Shown: in pieces, positions 10,186-18,648 of the stretch | How the letters are laid out: every line of letters starts with the position of its first letter | How positions within the stretch are numbered: the stretch's first letter is position 1 | Source of the DNA: an uncultured Ignavibacterium sp. | GTDB lineage: Bacteria; Bacteroidota; Ignavibacteria; Ignavibacteriales; Ignavibacteriaceae | Direction: 5' to 3' | Assembly (NCBI GenBank): GCA_937934185.1 | Contig: CALHAB010000012.1 | Coordinates: forward strand, 1 to 63,652 | Length of the DNA stretch: 63,652 nucleotides | Made by a program: the position numbers and the translations under genes | The notes under the pieces: generated by a model | The model's input: the letters and a program-made list of their open reading frames with translations, nothing else | Told to the model about the DNA's origin: nothing | The model's database searches: none

Positions 10186-13100
10186 ATGCCAATGTCAGAT
10201 TTTATTCATTTACATAATCATACTCATTTCAGCTTACAGGATGGTGCCTGTACCGTTGATGATTTAGTGCTTGCAGCAAAGAAACACGGAATGAAATCAG
10301 TCGCACTTACTGATCACGGTGTTTTATACGGAGTTACTCAGTTTTACAAGAAAGCGATTAAAGAAGGTATCAAACCAATTATCGGAATGGAAGCTTACAT
10401 AGTTCGCGAAGGAAGCCGGTTTGACAGAGGTAAAGCTGAGGAAGTAAACGGAAAGAAAAAATCCAAACATTACAATCATCTGATTCTTCTTGCAAAGAAT
10501 GAAACCGGTTATAAAAATTTGGTTAAGCTTTCTACCATTGGACACACTGAAGGATTTTATTACAAACCACGAATTGATCTTGAAGTATTAAGAAAACATA
10601 GTGAAGGACTGATCTGTACATCTGCTTGCGCCGGTGGGGTTGTTTCCACACATCTTGTAAACGGTGAGTATGATAAAGCAAGAGAAGTTGCAAAAACTTA
10701 CAAAGAAATTTTCGGCGACGATTTTTATCTCGAGATTCAGGATCACGATATGGATATTGATAAACCTATTCTCGAGAATATGCCTAAGCTTTCAAAAGAG
10801 TTGGGGATAAAACTGGTCGCAACAAATGATTGTCATTACATTGAAAAAGATCATGCAATCCCACACAACATACTTTTACTTCTATCTGACAAGAATGGTA
10901 ATGATTACACTCAATTGAGATACGGAACGGATCAGGTTTACTTTAAATCTGCTGAAGAAATGAAAAAGCTTTTCCGCAAACATAAAGATGCAATTGAAAA
11001 CACACTTGAAATTGATGAGAAGATAAATCTGCAACTTGATTTCAGTAAACATTATTTTCCAAACTTCCCGATTCCTGAAAATTCTCCTGCAAAAAATCTT
11101 GATGAATATTTTGAAATACTTGCCAAAGAAGGTCTTCATAAAAAAGTAAAGAAGATAACAAAGGAAATAGAAGACCGATTTAATTACGAAGTTGAAACAA
11201 TCAAGCAAATGGGATTTTCGGGATACTTTCTTGTTGTGCAGGATTTTATTAATGCTGCGAAGCAAAACAACATTCCTGTTGGTCCCGGAAGAGGAAGCGC
11301 TGCAGGAAGTCTTGTTGCCTATGCACTTGGAATTACAAATATAAATCCGCTTGATTATAATCTTCTGTTTGAAAGATTTCTTAATCCTTCAAGAAAATCT
11401 ATGCCTGATATTGATGTTGACTTTGCTGATGATAAACGAGGCGAAGTGATTGAGTATGTAAAGAAAAAATATGGAAATAATTGCGTCAGTCAGATCGTAA
11501 CCTTCAACACACTTTCATCAAAGGCAGTTATCCGTGATGTTGCTCGTGTTTTGAAAATTCCGATTCCGGTTGTAAACAAAATCACAAAATATATCCCTTC
11601 AAAATTCGGAAAAGTCTATTCAATTGATCAGGCACTTGCCGAAGTTCCCGAATTAAAATGGGTAAAAGAATCAGAAGATGAACAAATTCAGAATCTGATC
11701 AAGTATGCTAAAGTTCTTGAAGGAATGAATCGCAATGCTTCAAAGCACGCTGCGGGAGTTGTAATTACGCCCGATGATGTAAGCAATTATGTTCCTCTTG
11801 CAACAGCAACCTCTCAGGAAGAAATTGTTACGCAGTTCAATATGAAGGACATTGAAACTGTTGGTTTGCTTAAAATGGATTTTCTCGGATTGCGTACACT
11901 TACAATTATCCGTGATGCTCTTGAGATGATCAAGAGAAATCATAATGTTGAAATTGATATTGATAACATTCCGCTTGATGATGAAAAAACATATCAGCTG
12001 TTCTGGAAAGGACAAACGACCGGCGTATTTCAATTTGAATCTGCTCCGATGCGTGAGTATCTGAAAAGACTGAAACCAACTACTTTGAATGATCTTGCTG
12101 CGATGAATGCTCTCTATCGTCCAGGTCCGATGGAATTTATTGATGATTTTATTGACAGAAAATTCGGAAGAAAAGAAGTTAAGTATGATCATCCTGTACT
12201 CGAACCAATTCTTAAAGAAACTTATGGTGTTATTGTTTATCAGGAACAGGTGATTCAGATTGCAAATAAAGTGGCAGGAATGTCACTTGCTGAAGCTGAT
12301 ATTCTTCGTCGTGCAATGGGTAAAAAAGATTTGCACGCGATGGAAGAACAGAAAGTGAAGTTTATCGAAGGCGCAATTAAAAATAAGATTGACAAAAAAA
12401 TTGCCGAACAGATTTTTGATAACATATTCAAATTTGCAAATTATGGTTTTAATAAAAGTCATGCAGTTGCATACAGCTTAGTTGCATATCAGACAGCTTA
12501 TCTGAAAGCACACTATCCGGCAGAATTTCTTGCAGCAAACCTGAGAAATGAATATGGCGACACAGACAAAGTAACCAAGTTTCTTGAAGACTGCCGTAAA
12601 CTTAAAATACCAGTTCTGCCACCTGATGTAAATCGTCCTTCAGTCTTTTTCGATGTTGTTGATGAGAAAATAATTTTCGGAATGGCTGCAATAAAAAATG
12701 TTGGAATTCCTGCAGTCAGAGAAATCATTAATGCAAAAGAAACTCTTGGCAGAAATTTCAAAAGCATATTTGATTTTTGTATCAATGTTGATACAAGAGT
12801 TGTTAATAAAAGAGCTTTGGAAGGGCTTATACTTGCCGGCGCATTTGATTCACTTCATAAAAACCGCGCACAGTTATTTAATAATGTTGAAGTGATTCTT
12901 GACTTTGCTCATAAATATCAAAATTCAAAATTACTTACGACCGAAAGTTTATTCGGTGGACTTGAGGAAATTCAAATCTCAGAACCCAAACTTCCTGACG
13001 AAAAACCGTGGACACAAAAAGAACAGCTATCACTTGAAAGAAAAGTTGTTGGGTTCTACATAACAGATCACCCTTTACGAAAATATGAAACAGAATACAA

Positions 13101-13650
13101 TTCATTTGCAACGATTCATCTCGGAGAAACTGAGAATCTTGATTCAATGGAATCAGTACGCGCTTGCGGAGTAATTACAGATTTAAAGACAAAAATTGAT
13201 AAATCAGGAAATAACATGGCTTTCTTTAAGCTTGATGATTTTACAGGTTCGTGTGAATGTATAATGTTCTCAAAGACTTTTGATGAATACGGAAAATATG
13301 TTCGTGAAGATGAACCTGTGCTTGCAATCGGAAATCTTGAAAGCAGCGGTGATGCAATCAAAATTCACATTAGCAAAATCATCCCTATGGAAAAAGTAAG
13401 TGATGAACTTACTGAGAGTGTGAGGATAATTATTGATAGAGAAAAAGTTCAGCCGGAAAATCTGGTTAGTTTAAAAAATGTTTTTCAAAAGAATGAAGGA
13501 AATGTTCCGGTGTTCATTTCATTTGCTGAAAATGGTACGAAAGGGAAGTTGTTTGCAATTGATAATTACAGAGTAAAAGTGAATGAATCACTGATCACTG
13601 AGATTACAAAACTCTTAGGCGAAGATTCCATTACACTCAAATCAAAATAA
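10186..13650 (+). CDS. dnaE: DNA polymerase III subunit alpha
   Basis: PHP domain FIHLHNHTHFSLQDG, catalytic PDIDVDFAD, GPGRGSAAGSLVAY, C-terminal OB fold. Confidence 0.97.
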   Translation: MPMSDFIHLHNHTHFSLQDGACTVDDLVLAAKKHGMKSVALTDHGVLYGVTQFYKKAIKEGIKPIIGMEAYIVREGSRFDRGKAEEVNGKKKSKHYNHLILLAKNETGYKNLVKLSTIGHTEGFYYKPRIDLEVLRKHSEGLICTSACAGGVVSTHLVNGEYDKAREVAKTYKEIFGDDFYLEIQDHDMDIDKPILENMPKLSKELGIKLVATNDCHYIEKDHAIPHNILLLLSDKNGNDYTQLRYGTDQVYFKSAEEMKKLFRKHKDAIENTLEIDEKINLQLDFSKHYFPNFPIPENSPAKNLDEYFEILAKEGLHKKVKKITKEIEDRFNYEVETIKQMGFSGYFLVVQDFINAAKQNNIPVGPGRGSAAGSLVAYALGITNINPLDYNLLFERFLNPSRKSMPDIDVDFADDKRGEVIEYVKKKYGNNCVSQIVTFNTLSSKAVIRDVARVLKIPIPVVNKITKYIPSKFGKVYSIDQALAEVPELKWVKESEDEQIQNLIKYAKVLEGMNRNASKHAAGVVITPDDVSNYVPLATATSQEEIVTQFNMKDIETVGLLKMDFLGLRTLTIIRDALEMIKRNHNVEIDIDNIPLDDEKTYQLFWKGQTTGVFQFESAPMREYLKRLKPTTLNDLAAMNALYRPGPMEFIDDFIDRKFGRKEVKYDHPVLEPILKETYGVIVYQEQVIQIANKVAGMSLAEADILRRAMGKKDLHAMEEQKVKFIEGAIKNKIDKKIAEQIFDNIFKFANYGFNKSHAVAYSLVAYQTAYLKAHYPAEFLAANLRNEYGDTDKVTKFLEDCRKLKIPVLPPDVNRPSVFFDVVDEKIIFGMAAIKNVGIPAVREIINAKETLGRNFKSIFDFCINVDTRVVNKRALEGLILAGAFDSLHKNRAQLFNNVEVILDFAHKYQNSKLLTTESLFGGLEEIQISEPKLPDEKPWTQKEQLSLERKVVGFYITDHPLRKYETEYNSFATIHLGETENLDSMESVRACGVITDLKTKIDKSGNNMAFFKLDDFTGSCECIMFSKTFDEYGKYVREDEPVLAIGNLESSGDAIKIHISKIIPMEKVSDELTESVRIIIDREKVQPENLVSLKNVFQKNEGNVPVFISFAENGTKGKLFAIDNYRVKVNESLITEITKLLGEDSITLKSK

Positions 13651-13742
13651 AATTCCAGATGCTTGTCACAGTAATATTGTATAGGTTTTTTGTATTTAGT
13701 ATAATTGCCACCGTATTTAACAACAGATAGGATGAACTGATA

Positions 13743-14573
13743 ATGAAAAGCGGAGATCAGCAAAAATTCTGGGCTTTGATTCTTGGTGCATCATCAGGAT
13801 TCGGAGAAGCCACTGCAATCAAGTTAGCCAAAGATGGTTATAATATTTTTGGTGTACATCTCGATCGTCAGGCAACAATGCCAAATGTTGAACGAATAGT
13901 TAAAGAAATAAAAAATTCCGGCGTTGATGTAGAATTCTTTAATGCAAATGCAGCTGATGAAATAAAAAGGAAAGAAATTATTTCATCAATTAAATCAAAA
14001 TTAAACGGAAAACCATTAATTAAAGTAATTCTTCATTCATTGGCATTTGGAACGCTTAAACCTTTCATTCCTGCCGGCGATGAACAGGCAATTACAAAAG
14101 CACAGATGGAAATGACACTTGATGTAATGGCTCATTCATTGGTTTACTGGACTCAGGATATTTTTATGAATGGTTTACTTGCACCATCATCCAGAATTTT
14201 TGCAATGACAAGTTCTGGAAGTCACACATCCATTCCATACTATGGTGCTGTTTCCGCTGCAAAAGCTGCACTTGAATCTCACTGCAGACAACTTGCGGTT
14301 GAACTCGGTTCTACAGGTGCTGCAGTAAATGCTATAATGGCTGGAGTTACAGATACTCCTGCATTAAGAAAAATTCCCGGCAACAGAGACATGATTGAAA
14401 TAGCATATCGGAAAAATCCAAAAGGAAGATTAACTCAGCCGGAAGATATAGCAAAAGTTATTTCACTGCTTTGTAAAGATGGTGGTGAATGGATTTCAGG
14501 TAGTGTTATTCACGCCGATGGGGGAGAAGATATAGTTAATTTTGTCGGACAAGGAAAACCAATTGACTTATAA
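13743..14573 (+). CDS. SDR-family oxidoreductase, FabI/FabL-type enoyl-ACP reductase candidate
   Basis: [12 protein letters not shown] Rossmann motif and Y-x6-K spacing (YGAVSAAK) typical of enoyl-ACP reductases. Confidence 0.75.
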   Translation: MKSGDQQKFWALILGASSGFGEATAIKLAKDGYNIFGVHLDRQATMPNVERIVKEIKNSGVDVEFFNANAADEIKRKEIISSIKSKLNGKPLIKVILHSLAFGTLKPFIPAGDEQAITKAQMEMTLDVMAHSLVYWTQDIFMNGLLAPSSRIFAMTSSGSHTSIPYYGAVSAAKAALESHCRQLAVELGSTGAAVNAIMAGVTDTPALRKIPGNRDMIEIAYRKNPKGRLTQPEDIAKVISLLCKDGGEWISGSVIHADGGEDIVNFVGQGKPIDL

Positions 14574-14593
14574 ACTATCAAAAGGAAGAAATT

Positions 14594-14923
14594 ATGAAAC
14601 CAATTGAAATTACTGATGAAAATTTTGAACAGGAAGTTCTTAAATCAGACAAACCTGTATTGGTAGATTTCTGGGCTGTCTGGTGCGGACCGTGTAAAAT
14701 GATCGCACCAATAGTTGAACAGCTTGCTGCCGAATATGATGGTAAATTAAAAGTTGGGAAACTCGATGTTGATAATAACCAGCAATCAGCAATCAAATAT
14801 GGTGTAAGAAGCATACCTACATTATTACTTTTTAAAGATGGTAAAGTCGTTGATACTATTATTGGTGCTGTGCCCAAACCAATGATAGTAAACAAAATTG
14901 AACCTCTTCTGAAAACAGCATAA
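14594..14923 (+). CDS. trxA: Thioredoxin
   Basis: [18 protein letters not shown]. Confidence 0.96.
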   Translation: MKPIEITDENFEQEVLKSDKPVLVDFWAVWCGPCKMIAPIVEQLAAEYDGKLKVGKLDVDNNQQSAIKYGVRSIPTLLLFKDGKVVDTIIGAVPKPMIVNKIEPLLKTA

Positions 14924-14930
14924 ATACTGA

Positions 14931-16514
14931 ATGAAAAAAGTTCTTATTTCAGATTCAGTAAATCAAAAAAGCATTGAGATTTTTAAGTCAGCGGGATTTT
15001 CTGTTACATACAAAACAGATTTTTCCCGTGATGAACTCTTAAAAATTATTCCTGATTACAATGCACTTGTTGTCCGCAGTGCCACAAAAGTTGATGCTGA
15101 ATTAATTTCCGGAATGAAGTCAATGGAGGTAATTGGCAGAGCTGGAGCTGGCGTTGATAATATTGATATAAGTGCTGCCACACAAAAAGGTATTCTTGTA
15201 ATGAATACTCCTGGTGGGAATACAATTTCAACTGCTGAACATACAATGGCAATGATGCTCTCTCTTTGCAGAAACATACCGCAGGCAAATAAATCTATTC
15301 TTGATGAGAAATGGGATAGAAAAAAATACAGCGGAACTGAACTCAAAGGAAAAACCTTAGCAATTCTGGGACTTGGTAAAATCGGGAAAGAAGTTGCTAG
15401 ACGTGCAAAAGCATTCGGACTAAATTTAATTGGATATGATCCATTACTATCTGAAGATGTAGCATCAGAACTTGGAGTAAAACTCCTGAAGCTTGATGAT
15501 ATTTGGAAATTAGCTGATATCATTACAGTTCATGTTCCGTTAAATTCAGAAACTAAAAATCTGATTAACAAAAAAGTTCTGAACAATTGTAAAAATGGAG
15601 TTAAAATTATTAATTGTGCGCGCGGTGGAATTGTTAACGAATCAGATTTATTGGAATCATTAAACAGTGGAAAAGTTTCGGGTGCTGCATTAGATGTTTA
15701 TGAAACAGAGCCGCCGGATTTTTCAAATCCTTTGTTGAAACATCCTAAAGTAATCTGCACACCGCATCTTGGTGCATCAACAGAAGAAGCACAGGAGATG
15801 GTTGCAATACAAATAGCAGAACAAATTGTTGATTATTTCTCTACAGGAAAAATTTCCGGGGCTGTTAATCTTTCTGCCTTCAGTGAAGAACTACCTGAAG
15901 AAATAAAAATGTTTTTTAATCTGAGTGAGAAGTTAGGTGTATTTGCAGCCCAATTACTCAATGAAAGATTGAAGAAAATAACAATTGAGCTCAGCGGAGA
16001 GAATCTTCATAAATTCTCCAAAGAATTATCACTGGCATTTGCAAAAGGATTTCTTTCGAAAAAAATGGCGGAAGCCGTAAACTATGTTAACACTCCGATA
16101 ATACTTAAAGAATTGAAAGTTTCAATTAATGAAAAATTATCTTCTGAAGATTCTACATTCAGAAATCTGATTACAGTCGAGATGAACGCTGCTGATAGTG
16201 TAAAAACAATTTCAGGAACTGTATTTGGAAAGAGTGAACTGAGAATTGTTAAAATTGACGATTATCTTGTTGAAGTTAAACCCGAAGGGAATTTACTCGT
16301 TTATAAAAATATTGATAAGCCCGGAATGCTTGCTTCTGTCGGAAAAATTTTAGCCGAGAAGAATATTAACATTGCGGGTTTATCTTTAGGTAGAATTACT
16401 CAAGGCAAAGATGCTCTTACTATCATCAGCACTGATGACACAATTAGTTCAGAAGAATTGAAAAGAATAAACGAACTCGGTGGAATTAAAGAAATTACTT
16501 TCGTACAGATATAA
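14931..16514 (+). CDS. serA: D-3-phosphoglycerate dehydrogenase (long form with C-terminal ASB and ACT regions)
   Basis: GRAGAGVDNID, LGLGKIGKEVARRAKAFG, NCARGGIVNE, PHLGASTEEAQ, C-term NIDKPGMLASVGKILAEKNINIAG. Confidence 0.94.
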   Translation: MKKVLISDSVNQKSIEIFKSAGFSVTYKTDFSRDELLKIIPDYNALVVRSATKVDAELISGMKSMEVIGRAGAGVDNIDISAATQKGILVMNTPGGNTISTAEHTMAMMLSLCRNIPQANKSILDEKWDRKKYSGTELKGKTLAILGLGKIGKEVARRAKAFGLNLIGYDPLLSEDVASELGVKLLKLDDIWKLADIITVHVPLNSETKNLINKKVLNNCKNGVKIINCARGGIVNESDLLESLNSGKVSGAALDVYETEPPDFSNPLLKHPKVICTPHLGASTEEAQEMVAIQIAEQIVDYFSTGKISGAVNLSAFSEELPEEIKMFFNLSEKLGVFAAQLLNERLKKITIELSGENLHKFSKELSLAFAKGFLSKKMAEAVNYVNTPIILKELKVSINEKLSSEDSTFRNLITVEMNAADSVKTISGTVFGKSELRIVKIDDYLVEVKPEGNLLVYKNIDKPGMLASVGKILAEKNINIAGLSLGRITQGKDALTIISTDDTISSEELKRINELGGIKEITFVQI

Positions 16515-16535
16515 TTTTCAGGAAAAATTGACTGC

Positions 16536-16564
16536 TTGACATTTTCTCAAAAAAAAACTATAAA
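16536..16564 (+). promoter_or_regulatory. Putative sigma70-type promoter (TTGACA-N17-TATAAA)
   Basis: TTGACA 16536-16541, TATAAA 16559-16564, 17-nt spacer, in the intergenic region upstream of the 16716 CDS. Confidence 0.5.
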
Positions 16565-16594
16565 GCAACCAGAAATAAAAAGAGTTTGAAAAAC

Positions 16595-16623
16595 TTGACT
16601 AAAATCACAGTTTACTATATTTT
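16595..16623 (+). promoter_or_regulatory. Putative second promoter (TTGACT / TATATTTT)
   Basis: TTGACT 16595-16600 followed by TATATTTT at 16616-16623; spacer 15-17 depending on register. Confidence 0.3.
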
Positions 16624-16715
16624 TCCACAGGTCAGGTTTGAAATTTTAACAAAAATTTAACAGTTAGATAACAATTAACTAACCAATATCAAATCATAAA
16701 TAAAAGGAGACCGCA

Positions 16716-18512
16716 ATGGTTAAAAATCTTCTTACAATTCTCCTCGTGTCATTTTTAATGACAAATTTCATCCTTGCTCAGAATGCATCTGTAAAGATTC
16801 ATTCAAAGCAATTAGTGGATGACAATGCAAATGTTACTTATGTTGAAAAACACAATCCTTCACCTGTTATCATTAACGGTGAATCTATTGGAGTTACATC
16901 TAACTACGATTATTTCTCTAACTCAGTTATCCGTGATCAGATTGTTTACGATGAAGCAAACGATGTAGTTCACTGCTTCAATATGGTTCGTCCGTGGCAG
17001 GGAGCTGCAACAAGACATGCTGTTCACTCATTTAAGTCCGGTGGTCAATGGACAAACCAATCGGTTAGTAATGGTGCTGGTGGTTGGCCCCACATTGATC
17101 TTGGTTTAACTGGTAGTTTGGCTGGAACTGTTGGTATGGTTTGGCATACGCCAAGCAGACTTTCCATTTGGGACGGTTCAACAGGATATATTACCGCTCA
17201 GTTTGATCCTTCAACAGATCCGTCTGTACAAATGGCAGGTGAAACAATCTGGTTAGCAACATCAGGTGGACGAGCACAATTCAAATTTTACCAATCAACA
17301 GATTTCGGTGTTTCCTTTGTTAACTGGGATAGCATAAGTGCTTACCATCCTTCCCCAATCTGGTGGGCAGGAAACGGTGGAGTTGAAGTTGGTATGTCAA
17401 AATCCAAAAATGAGCAATATGTAGTTTACTTTGGCACCAACGAAGGAGTCAGCGGTGGTGGTGCACATGTTTATAACGGTGTCCCAGAAACAGAGGCAGA
17501 TAATTTCTGGTTGATATCATCAACCGATGCAGGTGCTACCTGGACAGGAAAGATGATAGCTCCTGATGGTAAATTCGATTTAGTATCTGGTTATCATACA
17601 CCAAACTATGTCCCATTATTTGAAAACTTCGGCCAGGTTGATATGGCTGTTACTAATGATGGTGTTTTTCACGCCGTTGCAAATGGTTATGGTTTAGTAT
17701 TTAATGCAACAAGGGATACTGCAATCGGGAATAGTTTTCCGGTTCTTTATTGGAATTCAGCTTCTAATACCTGGAAAGCAATCTCTGATCCTGCAATCGA
17801 TAATATTCGGGAAATTTCTTCTTACTATCCGACAAATAGCATCGGACAAGCATACCCCTCAGTTTCAGTTAGTGATGATGGACAGGTTGTTTATGTAATG
17901 TGGACAGGTCCACAGTTGAATTCACAGGGTGGTTTGGACACCGCTGATAACGGTGCAGGTACTCAGTATTACTGGAGAGATTTATATCATGCATTCTCAA
18001 CTGACGGTGGGAATACCTGGACCTATGGTGGAAAATTCCCCGGTATGAGCAACACACTTTCTGAAGTATTTGGTCATGCAGCTCAACATTTACAGCAGGT
18101 AAATCCAACAACTTACAGAGCTCATATCATTTATCTTGCTGACCAAACTACCGGTGTTGGACCATTTGACAACCAGTTAACAAATAACGATTTAATTTAT
18201 GCAACTTTTGATATAATTATTACATCTGCTGATCCAACTCCTGTCGCAAGTACATTTGAACTTGCTCAGAACTATCCTAACCCATTCAACCCGAGCACAA
18301 ACATTAAGTATTCAATTGCTGAAAGAAGCAATGTTACAATTAAAGTTTATGATATGCTCGGAAATGAAGTTGCTACTTTAGTAAATCAGGTTCAGGATGC
18401 AGGAACACACAATGTTGTTTTCAATGCTGCAAATCTTGCTTCCGGTATGTATGTTTACACAATTACTGCCGGTAACTTTACAGCAACAAAGAAAATGATG
18501 TTATTGAAGTAA
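16716..18512 (+). CDS. Secreted sialidase/BNR-like beta-propeller protein with T9SS type A sorting domain
   Basis: Signal peptide; repeated SxDxGxTW-like motifs (STDAGATWTG, STDGGNTWTYGG); C-term NYPNPFNPSTNIKYSIAERSNVTIKVYDMLGNEVATLV...GMYVYTITAGNFTATKKMMLLK. Confidence 0.85.
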   Translation: MVKNLLTILLVSFLMTNFILAQNASVKIHSKQLVDDNANVTYVEKHNPSPVIINGESIGVTSNYDYFSNSVIRDQIVYDEANDVVHCFNMVRPWQGAATRHAVHSFKSGGQWTNQSVSNGAGGWPHIDLGLTGSLAGTVGMVWHTPSRLSIWDGSTGYITAQFDPSTDPSVQMAGETIWLATSGGRAQFKFYQSTDFGVSFVNWDSISAYHPSPIWWAGNGGVEVGMSKSKNEQYVVYFGTNEGVSGGGAHVYNGVPETEADNFWLISSTDAGATWTGKMIAPDGKFDLVSGYHTPNYVPLFENFGQVDMAVTNDGVFHAVANGYGLVFNATRDTAIGNSFPVLYWNSASNTWKAISDPAIDNIREISSYYPTNSIGQAYPSVSVSDDGQVVYVMWTGPQLNSQGGLDTADNGAGTQYYWRDLYHAFSTDGGNTWTYGGKFPGMSNTLSEVFGHAAQHLQQVNPTTYRAHIIYLADQTTGVGPFDNQLTNNDLIYATFDIIITSADPTPVASTFELAQNYPNPFNPSTNIKYSIAERSNVTIKVYDMLGNEVATLVNQVQDAGTHNVVFNAANLASGMYVYTITAGNFTATKKMMLLK

Positions 18513-18542
18513 TTCAAAGTGTTGAAATAATGTTCTTTTAAT

Positions 18543-18591
18543 AAAAGCGGGTGGCACATTCCTATTAAAATAGGTTTGACCATCCGCTTTT
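18543..18591 (+). terminator. Nested hairpin, likely terminator/attenuator
   Basis: Outer stem AAAAGCGGGTGG/CCATCCGCTTTT (one G-U), inner stem CCTATT-AA-AATAGG, followed by TTAATTT. Confidence 0.7.
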
Positions 18592-18648
18592 AATTTACAG
18601 ATTTAATTTTTATTACCTTAACTAATAACAATTTATGGTGGAGAAGAG

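Noticed and set aside
10882-11265. 127-aa minus-strand ORF
   Set aside because: Lies wholly antisense to dnaE, Phe/Ile/Lys-rich from reverse reading of AT-rich codons, no ribosome site seen.
11740-12192. 150-aa minus-strand ORF
   Set aside because: Antisense to dnaE polymerase core; shadow ORF.
15056-15523. 155-aa minus-strand ORF
   Set aside because: Antisense to serA catalytic domain; Ser/Pro/Phe-biased shadow ORF.
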